Shown piece by piece: positions 45,378-58,700 of a DNA stretch of 64,000 nucleotides; position 1 is the first letter of the stretch, and the number at the start of each line of letters is the position of its first letter. A program made the translations under genes and the position numbers. The DNA comes from Adiantum capillus-veneris (taxonomy: Eukaryota; Streptophyta; Polypodiopsida; Polypodiales; Pteridaceae). The notes under the pieces are model-generated. The model saw only the letters and a list, made by a program, of their open reading frames with translations. It did not search any database and had not been told where the DNA came from. The DNA lies in assembly GCA_014529385.2 (NCBI GenBank), contig CM043945.1, forward strand, positions 1,893,312 to 1,957,311, given 5' to 3'.

Positions 45378-46735
45378 AACTCAAGAGAAAATGATCAAAG
45401 ATTTATGGCAAAAATTGATGGGAGAATAGGAGCGGAAACTCAAGATATAATGTGACAGAATCACTAGTTGTAAGCACTCAAACGTGCCAAGAATGCATAT
45501 GGTTTACTCGCGGGGAAAATCCTGTAGAATCTCCTCTATCGGGGAGAAAACTCTCAAACTCGACAGGACAAAATGAACACATAAATTGACAAAAGTAACC
45601 ACTGGGCATAAGATTGATGTAACAAACTGTCATGTGACCGCCAACTAGGTGTTAAAAGAAAAGTGTCCGTCAAGATACATAGCCTATGGCAAGGATACTG
45701 AAAGAGGGGTAGTCCAACAACCCGTATCACCAAAAGTGTCTCAACATTCGAGAACACCCCAGGTCAAGAAAACCTCATGCAAACAACCCTCCAAAGGCTA
45801 AGCAGACTCAAGACTAACCGTAGTGTCAAAAAACAATCGAGAAAACTACCAAAATCGCCAAAAAATGGCTCCACGCGATGTACAATAAGCAATAACTACA
45901 ACTCAACGTACATGAGAAATCGCACACAAACATGTGCCAAGAACTACTGCATGCAATAAAACAAATCCCTACGGAGATATCTGCTCTCAAAAGAGCTCGA
46001 TGGCACTATGTGTGCTCAAGAAAGTATGCATCTTTCAACGCATGACCATCCGCAGAGAAATTGCTCAAAATAACTCCAAGAATGCTTGAAAGGTCTTGTA
46101 GTTGTGCATATCTAAAAACCAGTAAATCTGTAAAACTCCACTTGTAATGTCGATGCAGAATGCTATGCCTCGATTGGAAAATGATCTATGGTCGGATCTC
46201 CAAAGCTAACTCACCTGTTGTGTTGATGTTGAATCTACACCTCTGCGTAGTGTGCTCAGGAAATTGCATCTCTGAGAGAGCACTAGCACAGAGAATGGCT
46301 GCTCTTTATGTCTCACTAATCAAGAAAAAGTCTGACTCACAGTGGGAATCGTGGACTCAGGAAAAATCCACAGGTGTATGCATCAATAAATTCACAAAAG
46401 GCCCACATCTAGTCTTTGTCTATGTCGGAGAGCGTTGTCAATGCCGTAAAAGCGATGTTGGAGATGTCAAAGCTGAAGAGAATGATGTCGGAGATGTCAA
46501 AGCCAACGTCAAAGAAGAGTCAATGCCAAAAATCAAGATCGAGTAAAGTAGATGATGAAAATTGAGAGCGAGTAGAGTCGATGTCGAAAACCAAGAGCGA
46601 GTAGAGTCGATGCCGAAGCCGGATGTGCACACACACACACACACACACTATGTGTGTCAATGTCAAAGAAGTCGGACTTGATGTTGGAGAGTTCATAGCT
46701 GGAGAGACGAAGCCGATGTCAGAGAAGCCCACACA
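45378..46735. other. Copia-host leader and unassigned sequence
   Basis: The first few hundred bp resemble the Copia-3 leader. No minus-strand primer site or 5' LTR for Copia-host was found, so that end is lost. 46436-46620 contains short repeats (GTCGGAGATGTCAAAGC twice; GAGCGAGTAGAGTCGATG-CGAA twice). An AC array is at 46627-46649. The 128-codon plus ORF at 46160-46546 has no recognised domain. Confidence 0.5.
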
Positions 46736-46910
46736 TGTCAGGACAAGGATCCTAAGGAGCAAGGCTTGACCTAGGGAGTCAGGGACTTGAGCCAGGGGCT
46801 CGGACTGGACCAGTGTGGATTGAGGATCCATATTATGGCTAGGGCTAAGAGCTACCCTATATATAGGGTGGTAGGGTGGTGGATACGGCATGTCAATCTC
46901 CTAGGTCTCA
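46736..46910 (+). repeat. 5' LTR of LARD-2
   Basis: Starts TGTCAGGACAA, as the LARD-1 LTR does (TGTCAGGACAATGG), and ends GGTCTCA two bases before the primer site. It contains the palindromic TATA block CCCTATATATAGGG (46855-46868); LARD-1 has CCTATATAGG at the same place. 175 bp against 143 bp in LARD-1. Confidence 0.65.
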
Positions 46911-46912
46911 TA

Positions 46913-46927
46913 TTGGTATCAGAGCTC
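46913..46927 (+). other. Primer binding site of LARD-2
   Basis: TTGGTATCAGAGCTC, a perfect initiator-tRNA-Met type primer site (TGGTATCAGAGC). Confidence 0.85.
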
Positions 46928-46940
46928 AGGTAGGGGAAGG

Positions 46941-47313
<373 letters not shown>

Positions 47314-47504
47314 AGAAGCTCGTGGGGAGCATAACTTCCGTAGAGGAAAGCCAAAGCCACAACGTGGGCAGCAACCCTTAGAGGGGAGGAAGGAGGTGAT
47401 TCGATCGGCACCAAATTGTGCGCAAGCAGGCTCAATAGGAGCGCGAGGGGGACTGAGGAGAACCCGTCATGTAGGCGGGCGCAATAGAGCAATGCAACGA
47501 TATC

Positions 47505-47506
<2 letters not shown>

Positions 47507-47554
<48 letters not shown>
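47507..47554. repeat. (CT)n microsatellite
   Basis: Third CT array of the LARD-2 leader, with one TTT interruption. ORFs across it are artefacts. Confidence 0.95.
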
Positions 47555-47555
<1 letters not shown>

Positions 47556-48779
47556 ACGGCTTTGTTGTGTTCGCCATCGCCATCTCTTGACGTTTTTTCT
47601 TTCACATTTAAGCGCGCAAAGGCCTTTGGCCTTACGACAATCACCTTTTTTTACCGGTAGCCCACGAGATCTGCAGCAATGAGTTGGCCGGTTCCGTTGT
47701 CAGCTTGGGAGATTTGCTAGCATCGGTGACATGCAATGCGGCATGCGAGAAATTTCAGCTGGGATACTTTGCTTGTAGTGCATGCACATTGGAAAATTTG
47801 AGAACAAGCGGACTGGCGGCTCAAAACGGATCTCTCAAAGTTTCAGCGCTTTGGCATGTTTTGAAATGCACAAGTTTTAGCAATTCCAGTATCGATGATC
47901 ATGTAAGACGTATACAGGGAGTCATTTTCTCATGATCTTGGTAAAGGAATCCAACCCACGACGATATGCAAGGCATGGTGCGGACAAAAAATTATGAGGT
48001 ATGACGCTTTTCTATGTAAACCATGGGAATTCCAAGGGCAACGATGAGAGTTGGCCACGGACACACAATTCAAATAGTGCGCAAGGCAACTTGGCAGAAG
48101 TACTTCAGAAGATAACATTTTGTCAGTTATATAGTCGCAGTAAAGCAATACAAGCAAGCCTTGTGGCTTGTAAAGTAACACTATGGCTTATAAGATAGAA
48201 GTATTGGCAAGGCCTCTTACTGTTAATGCAACGGTATTCGGCAAGGTAGACCAATGATTACAATCCACTGTCAAACAAGTTTGCTAGTGCATGGCTCCTA
48301 TGCAAGTTATCTGCCATTGATGCGGTCATGCAAGGACAAAAATTTGTGTTACCTAGAAAAGAGGGAAAGTGGAGCACGGCTCTATGTCTTGGATATATAA
48401 TCATTGTAAAGGTGTTTTAGCTTGCCAGGGAGCACGCAACATAAGTATACGAAGCAGTTGTATACACATTGACAACCATAGCTATGAGATGAATCCAATG
48501 CCATCACCACACATACATGATGCTATGACTTTCGATGCAAAGGGCACTCGATAGTGTTCAGCAATAGTTGACTCTTGATATCTTATCTCTAGATGCTATC
48601 TCTATCATTATTGGGCAATCTCATGGTTCTCAAGATGCTGCAGGATTAGGCAAGGCCGATTCTCTATAAAATTTTGACAATATCGATTCTTCTCTACTTG
48701 GACACATGTGTGTCAACAAGCGTACCTATTTTCTATGATCATTCAATCTCATTTTTGTCTCTTCTTACTGATAGACTTC

Positions 48780-49400
48780 TAGGAAGCAAGGCTTCACTCT
48801 AAGACATACAACATATGGCTATGAACCGGATTCAAGGGCACTACCAGCAACCTTCCCACAAGTGGTTGACAAGGTTAGTTTCAAGTTATGTTTGTTTTTG
48901 TCTATGTTTTACTTTTCATTTTGGAAAAGATCTCTCTGTTGTGCAAAGCAACGTGCTTGGGCAGACCCCATAAGAATCCACTATACAAAATAGAGTGCTT
49001 TGCCTGTCTTCATGTGAAGCATGGCTTCTCTTATGTACCAAGGTATTATCAATTGACTTCAGATCAACGATAATGGCACACATCTTTGGCACTATATGGA
49101 TATAAGCTCACAGTTTACGCAATGGCACACTGTAATGTATCTATGCCAGTGTAATCATGCACGGCATGTATAACAATGGCTCACATGGTTGAGACTGTCA
49201 TTGAAGCCATGGGCTTATTATTCTATTTTTGCTATTTATGCACGGTGTACTAGTCTGCTGGGTGTATGACACTCCATCTATGTATATGCTTCCGCTATAA
49301 CACTAAATACTTTGTCAAGGACAAGGTAAGTAGCTGATATCTCACAATATTTTCTATGTTATTCACAGGCAAAGCGCCGTATTTAAAGTTACCCTAATAC
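48780..49400 (+). pseudogene. Gene-like segment with intron signals inside LARD-2
   Basis: An exon-like stretch with TYGYEPDSRALPATFPQVVDK-type coding ends in ACAAG followed by GTTAGT. A second begins near 48925 (CKATCLGRPHKNPLYK, KHGFSYVPRYYQL) and a later CAAGGACAAG is followed by GTAAGT and, 47 bp on, TTATTCACAG. LARD-1 has matching segments (YGYEPFRTEFFLPNF, then GTTAGC; LVLVPRYYPM; TTATTTTACAG before GCAAAG). Conservation of these blocks and of GT...AG edges suggests a captured gene piece. The protein family was not recognised. Stops occur in most frames, so it is not called active. Confidence 0.4.
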
Positions 49401-50890
49401 AATCATGATTACATACAAGGTCAGTGGGTCAAGATGTGACTCATGGTACCTCTCTATACGAGGGCGTGGTACAAGTACATAGTTGTACGCTTATAGGATA
49501 AGATAAACCTCTCTCTACGAGGGCATGTAATTGTACGCTTATAGGATAAGCTAAGACACATACATGGTCTGCACGGGATCATATGCAAGGGGCATACAAC
49601 ACATTAGAATAAGGGGTTTTCCTTAGCCCAACATTCTCCCTTGCTCTCTCTTCCCAACTTCTATGCGGGAAAGGTGAAACTAGGCATGATTTTATTGAAA
49701 TCTTTCTATGTTAATACGGTAAAAGGAAGGTCTACGAGCCAACACGAAGGGCTAAGAGCCATCTATTACCACCTATGTTGGCATGGCTATTTGTAGTCCA
49801 TCGGCGATTGATTTCAAGATCGAACAATTATATCCAGTTGAGTACCCATTGATTATAAGGGACAAGCAAGAGTCTTGCTATTAGTGATTTTTTGGGCATT
49901 ATTTTAGCACTATACACTTTAAATATGAAAGTCAGGTTGAATTTTTGAACGTTTAAACTCGTAAGGGCTTATCTCTACCAAGGTGTATGGATGAAGCCAG
50001 CATTTTAGACGGCACGCTTGATCACGAAAACCCAAGATTATGGATTTTTGGGTGCGAAAAAGATCTAGTTGTGAATATGACTCCAACTTTAGTGGAGCTC
50101 CTATTAGCACTAAGAGTGATTATATGAGTACAATTTTGGGGTAAGACCCAGCTCGTGATGACTAAATCACTAAGGTTTGATGGTCAATTCTTGGAACCTT
50201 CACACTTGCATTTTCAAGGAAAGAAGTCCACAAACTGCCAAGGGGTAGTGGAAATACTTCAACTTCCAAAGGAATCTAATGCCACGGGCAAACCCAAGGG
50301 GGTTCACAGACATAGGCCACGGGCCGGCTGCTAGTTGAGCAGTTTTCCTACAAAGTTTAACCAAGAGGTCTGGATTGCAAAGGCAACACCCAAGGTTACA
50401 TGTGCAATACTACTTGCATTTCACTAATTTCCAATTCGTGTTCCTAAGCCTTTGCATGCGGGAATTTGGGCAAGTGCCTTTTCATTATGGATTAGTGAAC
50501 ACTATGTTCAACCTTCAAATATGCATCTGATTTGGTTTTGTTTCTTTTTGTTTGCTTTTTCCACGTAGGATGCACAAACTATGTTATCCTCCATTTTTGC
50601 TCTTAAGAAAAATGACAAGGTCATGTAAGAGCCAAGAAATTTGGGTTGTAGTGTCCAAAATAAGTTTCTGCATTATGCAATTATAGAGCCACTTGTAGGG
50701 TTTCTTTGGCACATGTTGTGACATGGGATGCAACATGGTCTAAGAAGTCAAGGAGTTCGGTTTAGACATTGTGGAGCAAAGCTAATGAGGGTCCCTCTCA
50801 CTCCCGTCGTAGAGTGTTTGCAGTTACCTCCACGCACAAGTACATCTTGTACTTAAAGGATGTTCTTTTTTTATCCATCCTTACATGAGA

Positions 50891-51614
50891 CATAAACATT
50901 GGCTAGCGACTTTCGTCCATTGATGGAAGGCGGCATTGGCATGTTCTTACTGGTTTCAACTTAGCAAACACGGTTTTTCTCTCCTCTGGTGTAGCCTTGC
51001 CATGGACTTTCCTCCCATGCCCATTCTAGAGCAGTTTTGCTCTGACGGTCCCCCCCTTCCCAGACTCGACACAGCAGGAGATAGATGATAGAGAGCCACA
51101 TCAGCTCTCCTCTAGCATGCATCTAGAGTGGCTTGGTTGCACATTGTCTCCTTGACATTAGAAAATCCACGATTCTCCATTTTTCTTACTTTGGCCACAC
51201 ATACCGACACATATGGCTCCGATAGACTGGTTTCTATTGATGACAAGGTAGTGTGTGTCAAATTCTAGGCATTTTGCTCACAAGTTGCACATTCCTTGCA
51301 ATGAAGACTGTACGCCACAGAAAAAATCAGTAATTGACAAGAAGACAAAGTAAAAGGCAAGCTAGACAGAGATAATAGTGATAAAGATTCGACAGAGAAC
51401 ATCAGCATGGCACATGTGGTAGGGACCACAGTGTGGCCACGATGCAAGATTTCTAGTCAAGAGGTGGTTGCCACCACTAGCTTCAGCCAGAGACAGGCTT
51501 GTGAGTGGCAGAGAGGGGAAATCAATGCTCCCTATAAATAGTTTGGACCCTTGTGTGGGAGTTCAAGTTATTGGTGTTTGAACCCGTGGGTTGGAGTTCA
51601 AGGCATATGCAAAT
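50891..51614. other. Spacer between LARD-2 and LARD-1
   Basis: No homology to LARD-1 was seen beyond 50890. A purine-rich GGCAGAGAGGGGAAATCAA near 51507-51525 followed by TGCTCCCTATAAATAG looks like a polypurine tract, TG and TATA, but no matching LTR was found. No gene is supported. Confidence 0.45.
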
Positions 51615-51757
51615 TGAAAGGGCATGGGGACTGAAACATGCTCATCACCACCCAGCCATGCCCTATATAAGCCGTTGGCCTTCTCAATATAGGGATTCCC
51701 TTGACTGCATGTTTGTCTTAGCCCTTGGCCGTGACTGTTCCTACCATTGTCTTGACA
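51615..51757 (-). repeat. 3' LTR of LARD-1
   Basis: 143 bp, aligns end to end with 57110-57252 with about 15 differences by eye. It contains CTATATAAG near 51663. Confidence 0.9.
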
Positions 51758-51774
51758 TTACTTCCCCCTTGGAG
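51758..51774 (-). other. Polypurine tract of LARD-1
   Basis: On minus CCAAGGGGGAAGTAA lies immediately before the TG of the 3' LTR. Confidence 0.85.
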
Positions 51775-53149
51775 AAGCATTTTCGTCCACAAAAGCACAA
51801 GTGATGGTATCTTCATAAGAACACTATTATTTTCTACCGTAACATCCCTCATGATCCAACGGTTCAGTTGAGCGGAATCCGGTTCAGTAGGAGGTTCAAT
51901 GAAACCAAGAGTAACATCTTGATTTTCTACATTGTTGTCCATTTGTAACCATCTGATGGTATCGGTTCCTATCCAAACATAGTGTGTAGACTCCATTTAG
52001 AACGCTCATGGTAAACGAGTTTATCACAACAACGATCCAAAAAGAATACCTCTTGTCACTTTCCATGAAAGTAGCTTGCTGACAGAACTCATCAGCCAAG
52101 TTTAAGTCCTTGACTTGTTTCCAATTTTCATCATCAGTTAACAACCCCACCCTAATGAGTGTTCAATGTTGAGAACTTGAGTTATACATGAAGAGACTAC
52201 ACCTAGTCGCAAACATGCTTTAACTTATAGTAAGCAAACTCTAAGTAGAGCAATAAATGCTTACTAATTGGATCGCTTGGTGCTAACGTGCGAACTTTGC
52301 ATATCCTTCAGCACCAGATTACACTTTGTAATCTGCTTATCCCCTTGGATAACCGACAGTACTGAAATGTGTTCCCTCACTGTTTACAGACAATCGTCCC
52401 AAATGACTGGTAAATGGGAATCACAATATCGTATAACATTGTTGAGGAATCAACAATGTCCGAAACAACCATTGTGGTTAACTTGAGAAATCCACAAACA
52501 CCCAAACTGAGCCATGACCTCGATTGGAGATTAGTAGACCCAAAAGTAATCTCATAGAGATACTGCACATAGAGTGCAAAATGCTCCATAAGCAACAATT
52601 TGAGGAATATGCATGCCGTTCCAAATCAGCCTTTGTTAAACACTAGGGCCCATAACACCTAGTGTCCATGCATTTAGCAAAAAACAAATCCGAACTTGTA
52701 TATCCATGGTGGTCCTTGTCAATACTTATGGCAAATGTGATGCACCTAGCACACATTAAAAATGAATGTAAATAGTTCTGAAAAGAAACTAAATACTTTC
52801 AGTTGCAATCTTTTGCAAGCCTCTGAAACGTCTGAATCACAATAGAAGGTGAAACATTGATCACTTCTAGGTACAGACAATGAAACTTTTTCATTAACAA
52901 CTTATAGCCTTGCTATATGTATAAACAACCATCTGTAATGTTGTTTAGCAATATTTGTAGCTAAACAAGTCATTATAAGTATCCGACAATTTTTGGCCAC
53001 TGAAATTTCTCTTGATACATCGCGCTGAAAATGGTCTAGAAAACAGATTTGACCAGCACCTAGGGACTTTGTCGTGACACATATTTGAATTAGGGGCACC
53101 AGTGTTAGTCCCAGAGACTCATATTCGCCACATGTGGAATATGTCTCGA

Positions 53150-55150
53150 CTAAGGATGTCTGAAAAAAGAACATCCTTCAAGTAGAAGATGTACTTGTGT
53201 GTGGAGGTAACTCTAAACACTCTCCAACAAGAGTGAGAGGGACCCTCATTCTTTGCTCCACACTGGCTAAACTGAACTCCTTGAGTCCCTAGACCATGTT
53301 GTATCCCATGTGACAACATGTGCCAAATCGAATTCTACAAGTGGATTCATAACAGCATAATGTGCTTTGGACACTACAACCCAAAATACTTGCTTTGACA
53401 TGCCCTTGGCATGGCCGTGAAATATTCAAGCGTAGTTAAACGACTTGAAAAAACCAAGCAATGCATATGAAAAACTGGAATAACACCAAATCAATAGATG
53501 CGTTCCTGGAGATTGAACTAGATGTTCACTTACCCGTATTCAAATACAAAGGAGCACGTCGTCCACTTGTGAAAAACAAGCAACATTGCACTGGAAAACC
53601 TGGGTGTTGCCTTTGCAAATTAAACCCTTTGATTAGAATCTACATAGTCAAAACCCTTGGTAAGACCCTTTGTAGAAACTGCTCGACTAGCAGGTAAAGA
53701 TAACCAACATAGGCAACCGTGTACAGAATGTTTGGAATCAACTTAAAAAGTTGAATTTGTCCGCTACCCCATGGTAGATTACTAGCTTCTTTCCTTAAAA
53801 GTAGAACTCGGATAGATCAAACTATGATCCTCAATGCCTATGGGGAGATGTAGCAATCACCCGCCAGGTCTTACCCCAACACAATATATCCATACACAAT
53901 CCGTAGTGCTATAGAGGGAGCCAGAGATCACACAAGTGAAATGCCTAGCTCTTATGGACAGCCCTGCTATCTCAACCTATTGTTGCATCTATACTCCGTG
54001 GTAGAGATCAGCAAATGGGAATTTAAGGTTATCAAAAACTCAACTCGAGCGTCGCACTAAAAACATGTAGTGTAAAATGACACATTAAACATCCGTAATG
54101 ACAAGACTCTTGCGTGTCCATTATTGTCGTTGTGTAGTCCAGTGGGTAGATCTGTTCGATCTTAAGAACAATCCCCCAATGAAGGCCAACTGTTGGGTCA
54201 TACTCGAGATCTGACAATGACTCTTAGCCAACCTGTGGGGCACCTATCCCTATGGCAATTAGTGTTCAATCGACGAAATGATGAAGACTATTATAGAGGG
54301 CGTCTTGCCCAATTTCTAACGGAGAGTTAGAGCACCTTGGCTCATGCTGACTCCCAAACAAAACATGTATCAAAGCTTCTTAGAAAGTTTTCATTATTCT
54401 TAAGAGAAATAAGAAATAAGAGCATGCTGGGCTGAGGAACTTTCCTTAAATTTCTAGTGTGTGTGACCAGAATGTGTGCTATGAGGCATCTTATGCCTTA
54501 TTTGCAGCTTATCCTATAAGCATGCAACAATTTGCTTGTATAACTCTCTCATTAAGAGAGGTAACAGAAAAACAGAAACTCATTTCGACCCCCCTACCCT
54601 GCAGGGGTCGTGATTGTATGAGAACAACTTAGCCTTGGCACTTTGCCTGTAAAATAAGTCCTAGATGTAGGTTCCTTTTATTGTTGTTGATAACAACCAA
54701 CAATCATAGTAAACAATCCATTACTTGGTCTGTCCTTGACAGAGTTGTGAGTGTGATAGTGGAAGCGTAATTCCTGAAGCGGTAGTATTGAAGCCACCTC
54801 ATTAGCATGCCTTGCATGCATAATTGTAAGCCCTTGCGGACAGTGATGGCCTCAACCGTGAGAACCAAAACCATAAGTGCCTTGCACAGTTTAGACTGGT
54901 AGGGATTCTGTGAGCTGATATTCCCATTTTGGTGCTTGTGTGCCACTGCCCATGATGCCAAGTCATTGGGTAGTACCTTGGCACAAGGACAAGTCTTGCT
55001 TCATATAAAATTGCCAAAGCACTTTGCTTTGCACAATGACAGTAATTGCCAAGTAAAGTGGAAACAGGGAAAAACAAGAAAAGCTTAAACTTGGCTAACC
55101 TGGTAGTTGTTGCTGCCACCATTTGTCATGAAATTTGGAAGGAAAAACTC
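53150..55150 (-). repeat. Part of LARD-1 inverted relative to 48.8-50.89 kb
   Basis: Reverse-complement homology with LARD-2 runs through long shared words: GATGTACTTGTG-GTGGAGGTAACT (53187), GTTGCCTTTGCAA (53610), CAAGACTCTTGC (54100), CAGCTTATCCTATAAGC (54507) and GGCACTTTGCCTGTAAAATAA (54640). The relation is ancient (many gaps) but colinear. Confidence 0.8.
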
Positions 55151-56157
55151 AGTCCGAAACGGCTCATAGCCATATCTGCACAGACGCCCTGGTACATAAT
55201 GAAATAACCTACAAACACATTGCCTATTCCTTCCCAATTTTGTATGCTCATAGCATAGGCCAATCTTGGGAAGCCGTAATGCCAGATGCATAAATTAAAG
55301 CCATGCGTCACATAAGTAATGTGTAGCCAACAAATGTTGTTATTGACCCACATATATCGTGGCAAAATGGAATCGACCATGTCGAATATGTCATCCTTGA
55401 CAATGTGCAGGTAACGACCACGTCAAAGAGCTCATCAGGTTGATAAGTAAATGCGGTATTTTTTGCCATTGTCATCATTCCGAAACATGGGAAAGAGAGC
55501 CTTGTCTGATGTGCTAAGAGTCGGCCATGCCAAATAATTTTGCACCGTTCACGAGTCTAGGTACAGGCCTTGCCAATCTCCGTGAGATGCCAAAACAAAA
55601 TCGAGTTGCTATGCTTGCACCTCAAAGTTAAACTGCTGAGGACCTGTGTTGTGGGTCAAGGCTACAATGTATGCAACATGGCAGGCAATAACCAAAGCTG
55701 CAAATAAGAAGTATGTCCCATGTGCTGAAGACATATGCATTGAACTCTATGCATGAATGATCAGTCATGTTAGTCAATCTTGCATGCAAAGCAATGGGAG
55801 TGACTAAAGTCAATAGAGCCGTGTTGTAATGACAATCAAGCCTTGCTTGATAAAGTACAACCTACCCCGTGGGCGGAAATCCATTCACAAGTTGGAACCC
55901 AAACCAAAAGCAAACTTTAACAGAAATAGCTGATTTTACCAGATTGTCCAAAATACCTTGCAATATGCCGAAGGAGTTGCAGTAGATACCAATGCCGCTT
56001 AAATCCTTCAATACTTTATCCCTTGGATAGCCGATTGTATTGGATACAATCGTCAAATCGATGTCCACGTAGTCAAATCGTTCCCCAATAATCGTGTCAA
56101 TTGTACCTTGGATAGGCTAAGATGATATTGATACTAGACCGCACTCCGCACTGCGAA

Positions 56158-56990
<833 letters not shown>

Positions 56991-57094
56991 ATGCGAGAGA
57001 GGGAGAACCCTACCCCATGCTGCGATTGAGAGAGGGAGAGAGGCCAAAGAGAGAGAGTCCTTCCCCTTCCTCCATAGCCCTCGCCTCCCTCCTT

Positions 57095-57109
57095 GAGCTC
57101 TGATACCAA
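57095..57109 (-). other. Primer binding site of LARD-1
   Basis: On minus TTGGTATCAGAGCTC directly abuts the 5' LTR end (CCCTTTCA). Confidence 0.9.
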
Positions 57110-57252
57110 TGAAAGGGCATGGGGTCTGGAACATGCTCATCACCACCCAGCCATGCCCTATATAGGCCCTTGGCCTTCTAAATATAGGGACCCCCTTGAC
57201 TGCATGTCTATCTTGGCCTTTGGCCGTGACTGGTCCTACCATTGTCCTGACA
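57110..57252 (-). repeat. 5' LTR of LARD-1
   Basis: On minus it runs TGTCAGGACAATGG to ATGCCCTTTCA, 143 bp, with palindromic TATATA at 57159-57164. Confidence 0.9.
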
Positions 57253-57777
57253 CAAATTGTAGGGAACCAATCAAACATATCTAAAAACACTATGGATGAG
57301 TGCACCAATCCATTGTTGTTGGCTCGATTATGGATAGGATGTGTTTCAAAGTTCATTATCTTGGATGTGATGTGCTCACATTCCACGAATGGGGACTCTT
57401 GGGTGTAGTGTGGTCTACAATTCAATTTTTTACAAGGCAACCGATGCTCAAAATAGCATTCTTCAAAGGTAAAAGTTGGTAGCAAAGTTGAGGTGTATCC
57501 AATAGAATGATCAACTATTGGCATGTCTATGGTAGCTTCTTCATTGACTAGGTGTCACCATTTATTTCCACTATGGGCTGTAGAGAGGGTGTTAAAGTTA
57601 TGCATCTCAAGTGAACTACCCAATGTGATCCCAATATTTATTTTTGCTTTTAGGTGTTTATTTCACTTATTTGTCAAAGTCTAGGTAGGGAAATTTACTT
57701 AGGCAGGTATTTATGCAACCCATTGCCCCCATTGTATAAGGATCAATTATTCATTTGCTAAGGTTGGTTGGTTCTGG

Positions 57778-57832
<55 letters not shown>

Positions 57833-58060
57833 TCTCCCCTTGGTCTTGATGCTTTCACATCGTCGACTTTGATAGGATACGCATGCTCGCCTATCACTAG
57901 AGCCGATACGATTGCATGTAGATTGATTGAGCGAGCCAGTGGTGTAGGTTGAGAGAGTCTCACCTATTTTCTTGTACATACTAATAGTTCATGTAGTAGG
58001 ACCCACTCACCAATGCATCACCTTTAAGTTGGCGGTTATTGGGGTAAAGGCATTATGTCT
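57253..58060. other. Spacer with a possible LTR-K remnant and CT array
   Basis: 57640-57720 reads TTTCACTTATTTGTCAAAGTCTAGGTAGGGAAATTTACTTAGGCAGGTATTTATG-type text, close to LTR-K copy C at 11279-11345, suggesting a deleted minus-strand copy. A CT array is at 57781-57828. No gene is supported. Confidence 0.4.
57781..57828. repeat. (CT)n microsatellite
   Basis: About 24 CT units, the last long CT/GA array in the window. Confidence 0.95.
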
Positions 58061-58245
58061 ATGCCTGCGGTCGCACTCACTGTGTGTGCATACTCTACCT
58101 TATTCTTCATGTACCAAAAAAGAATAAGGGGCTCCTCTACTTCTCAAGAGGCTTGCTCCACCCACACATTGCACTCTGCTCATGTTCCCTCTCTCGCATC
58201 ACACCATGCACACACGCATCAATGCACACACATTCTTTCAAAAAC

Positions 58246-58700
58246 AGCCATAAACTTGGGACACGTCATAAACCTCAACCTTGCCAATCATAAACTATTT
58301 TCCATAAATTGACCTCTCCATAAACCATAGAACTTGACTCACCTTAAACACAACCAACAGGATGCACCATTAACCTTGCCATAAACACCATCATAAATTA
58401 AACCTTGCTTAAATTGAACTCTTCATAAAACCATAAACCGCGACTGGAAAGTTGACATAAATATGTCTGTCATAAAGATAGCATACAAAAATGGCACAAA
58501 ACCTGAGCTAAAGACCCCATCATAAACCCAAAATACAAATTTGGCTTCTATCTCTGCCATAAACCTGGTATACAATGACACAAAACCTCGATTAAATGCC
58601 AAACCTGCAAAGTTGGTTTCAATATGTTAGCCATAAACCTTGCATGCAATGACACAAAACCTTGGCTAAATGCCGCACTAACAATATTGCATGGGGCAGC
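58246..58700. repeat. Degenerate CATAAAC-rich repeat block
   Basis: CATAAAC/CATAAAT words occur many times. From about 58470 a 75-85-bp unit is discernible three times: CATAAA-CT-GTATACAA-TGGCACAAAACCT-GCTAAATGCC and variants (58470, 58557, 58631). It is non-coding. Confidence 0.7.

Noticed and set aside
51507-51540. Polypurine tract plus TG start as the LARD-2 3' LTR
   Set aside because: The following sequence does not match the LARD LTRs, and homology with LARD-1 already ended at about 50890.
58246-58700. Interstitial telomere repeats
   Set aside because: The words are CATAAAC-like and irregular, not CCCTAAA arrays.
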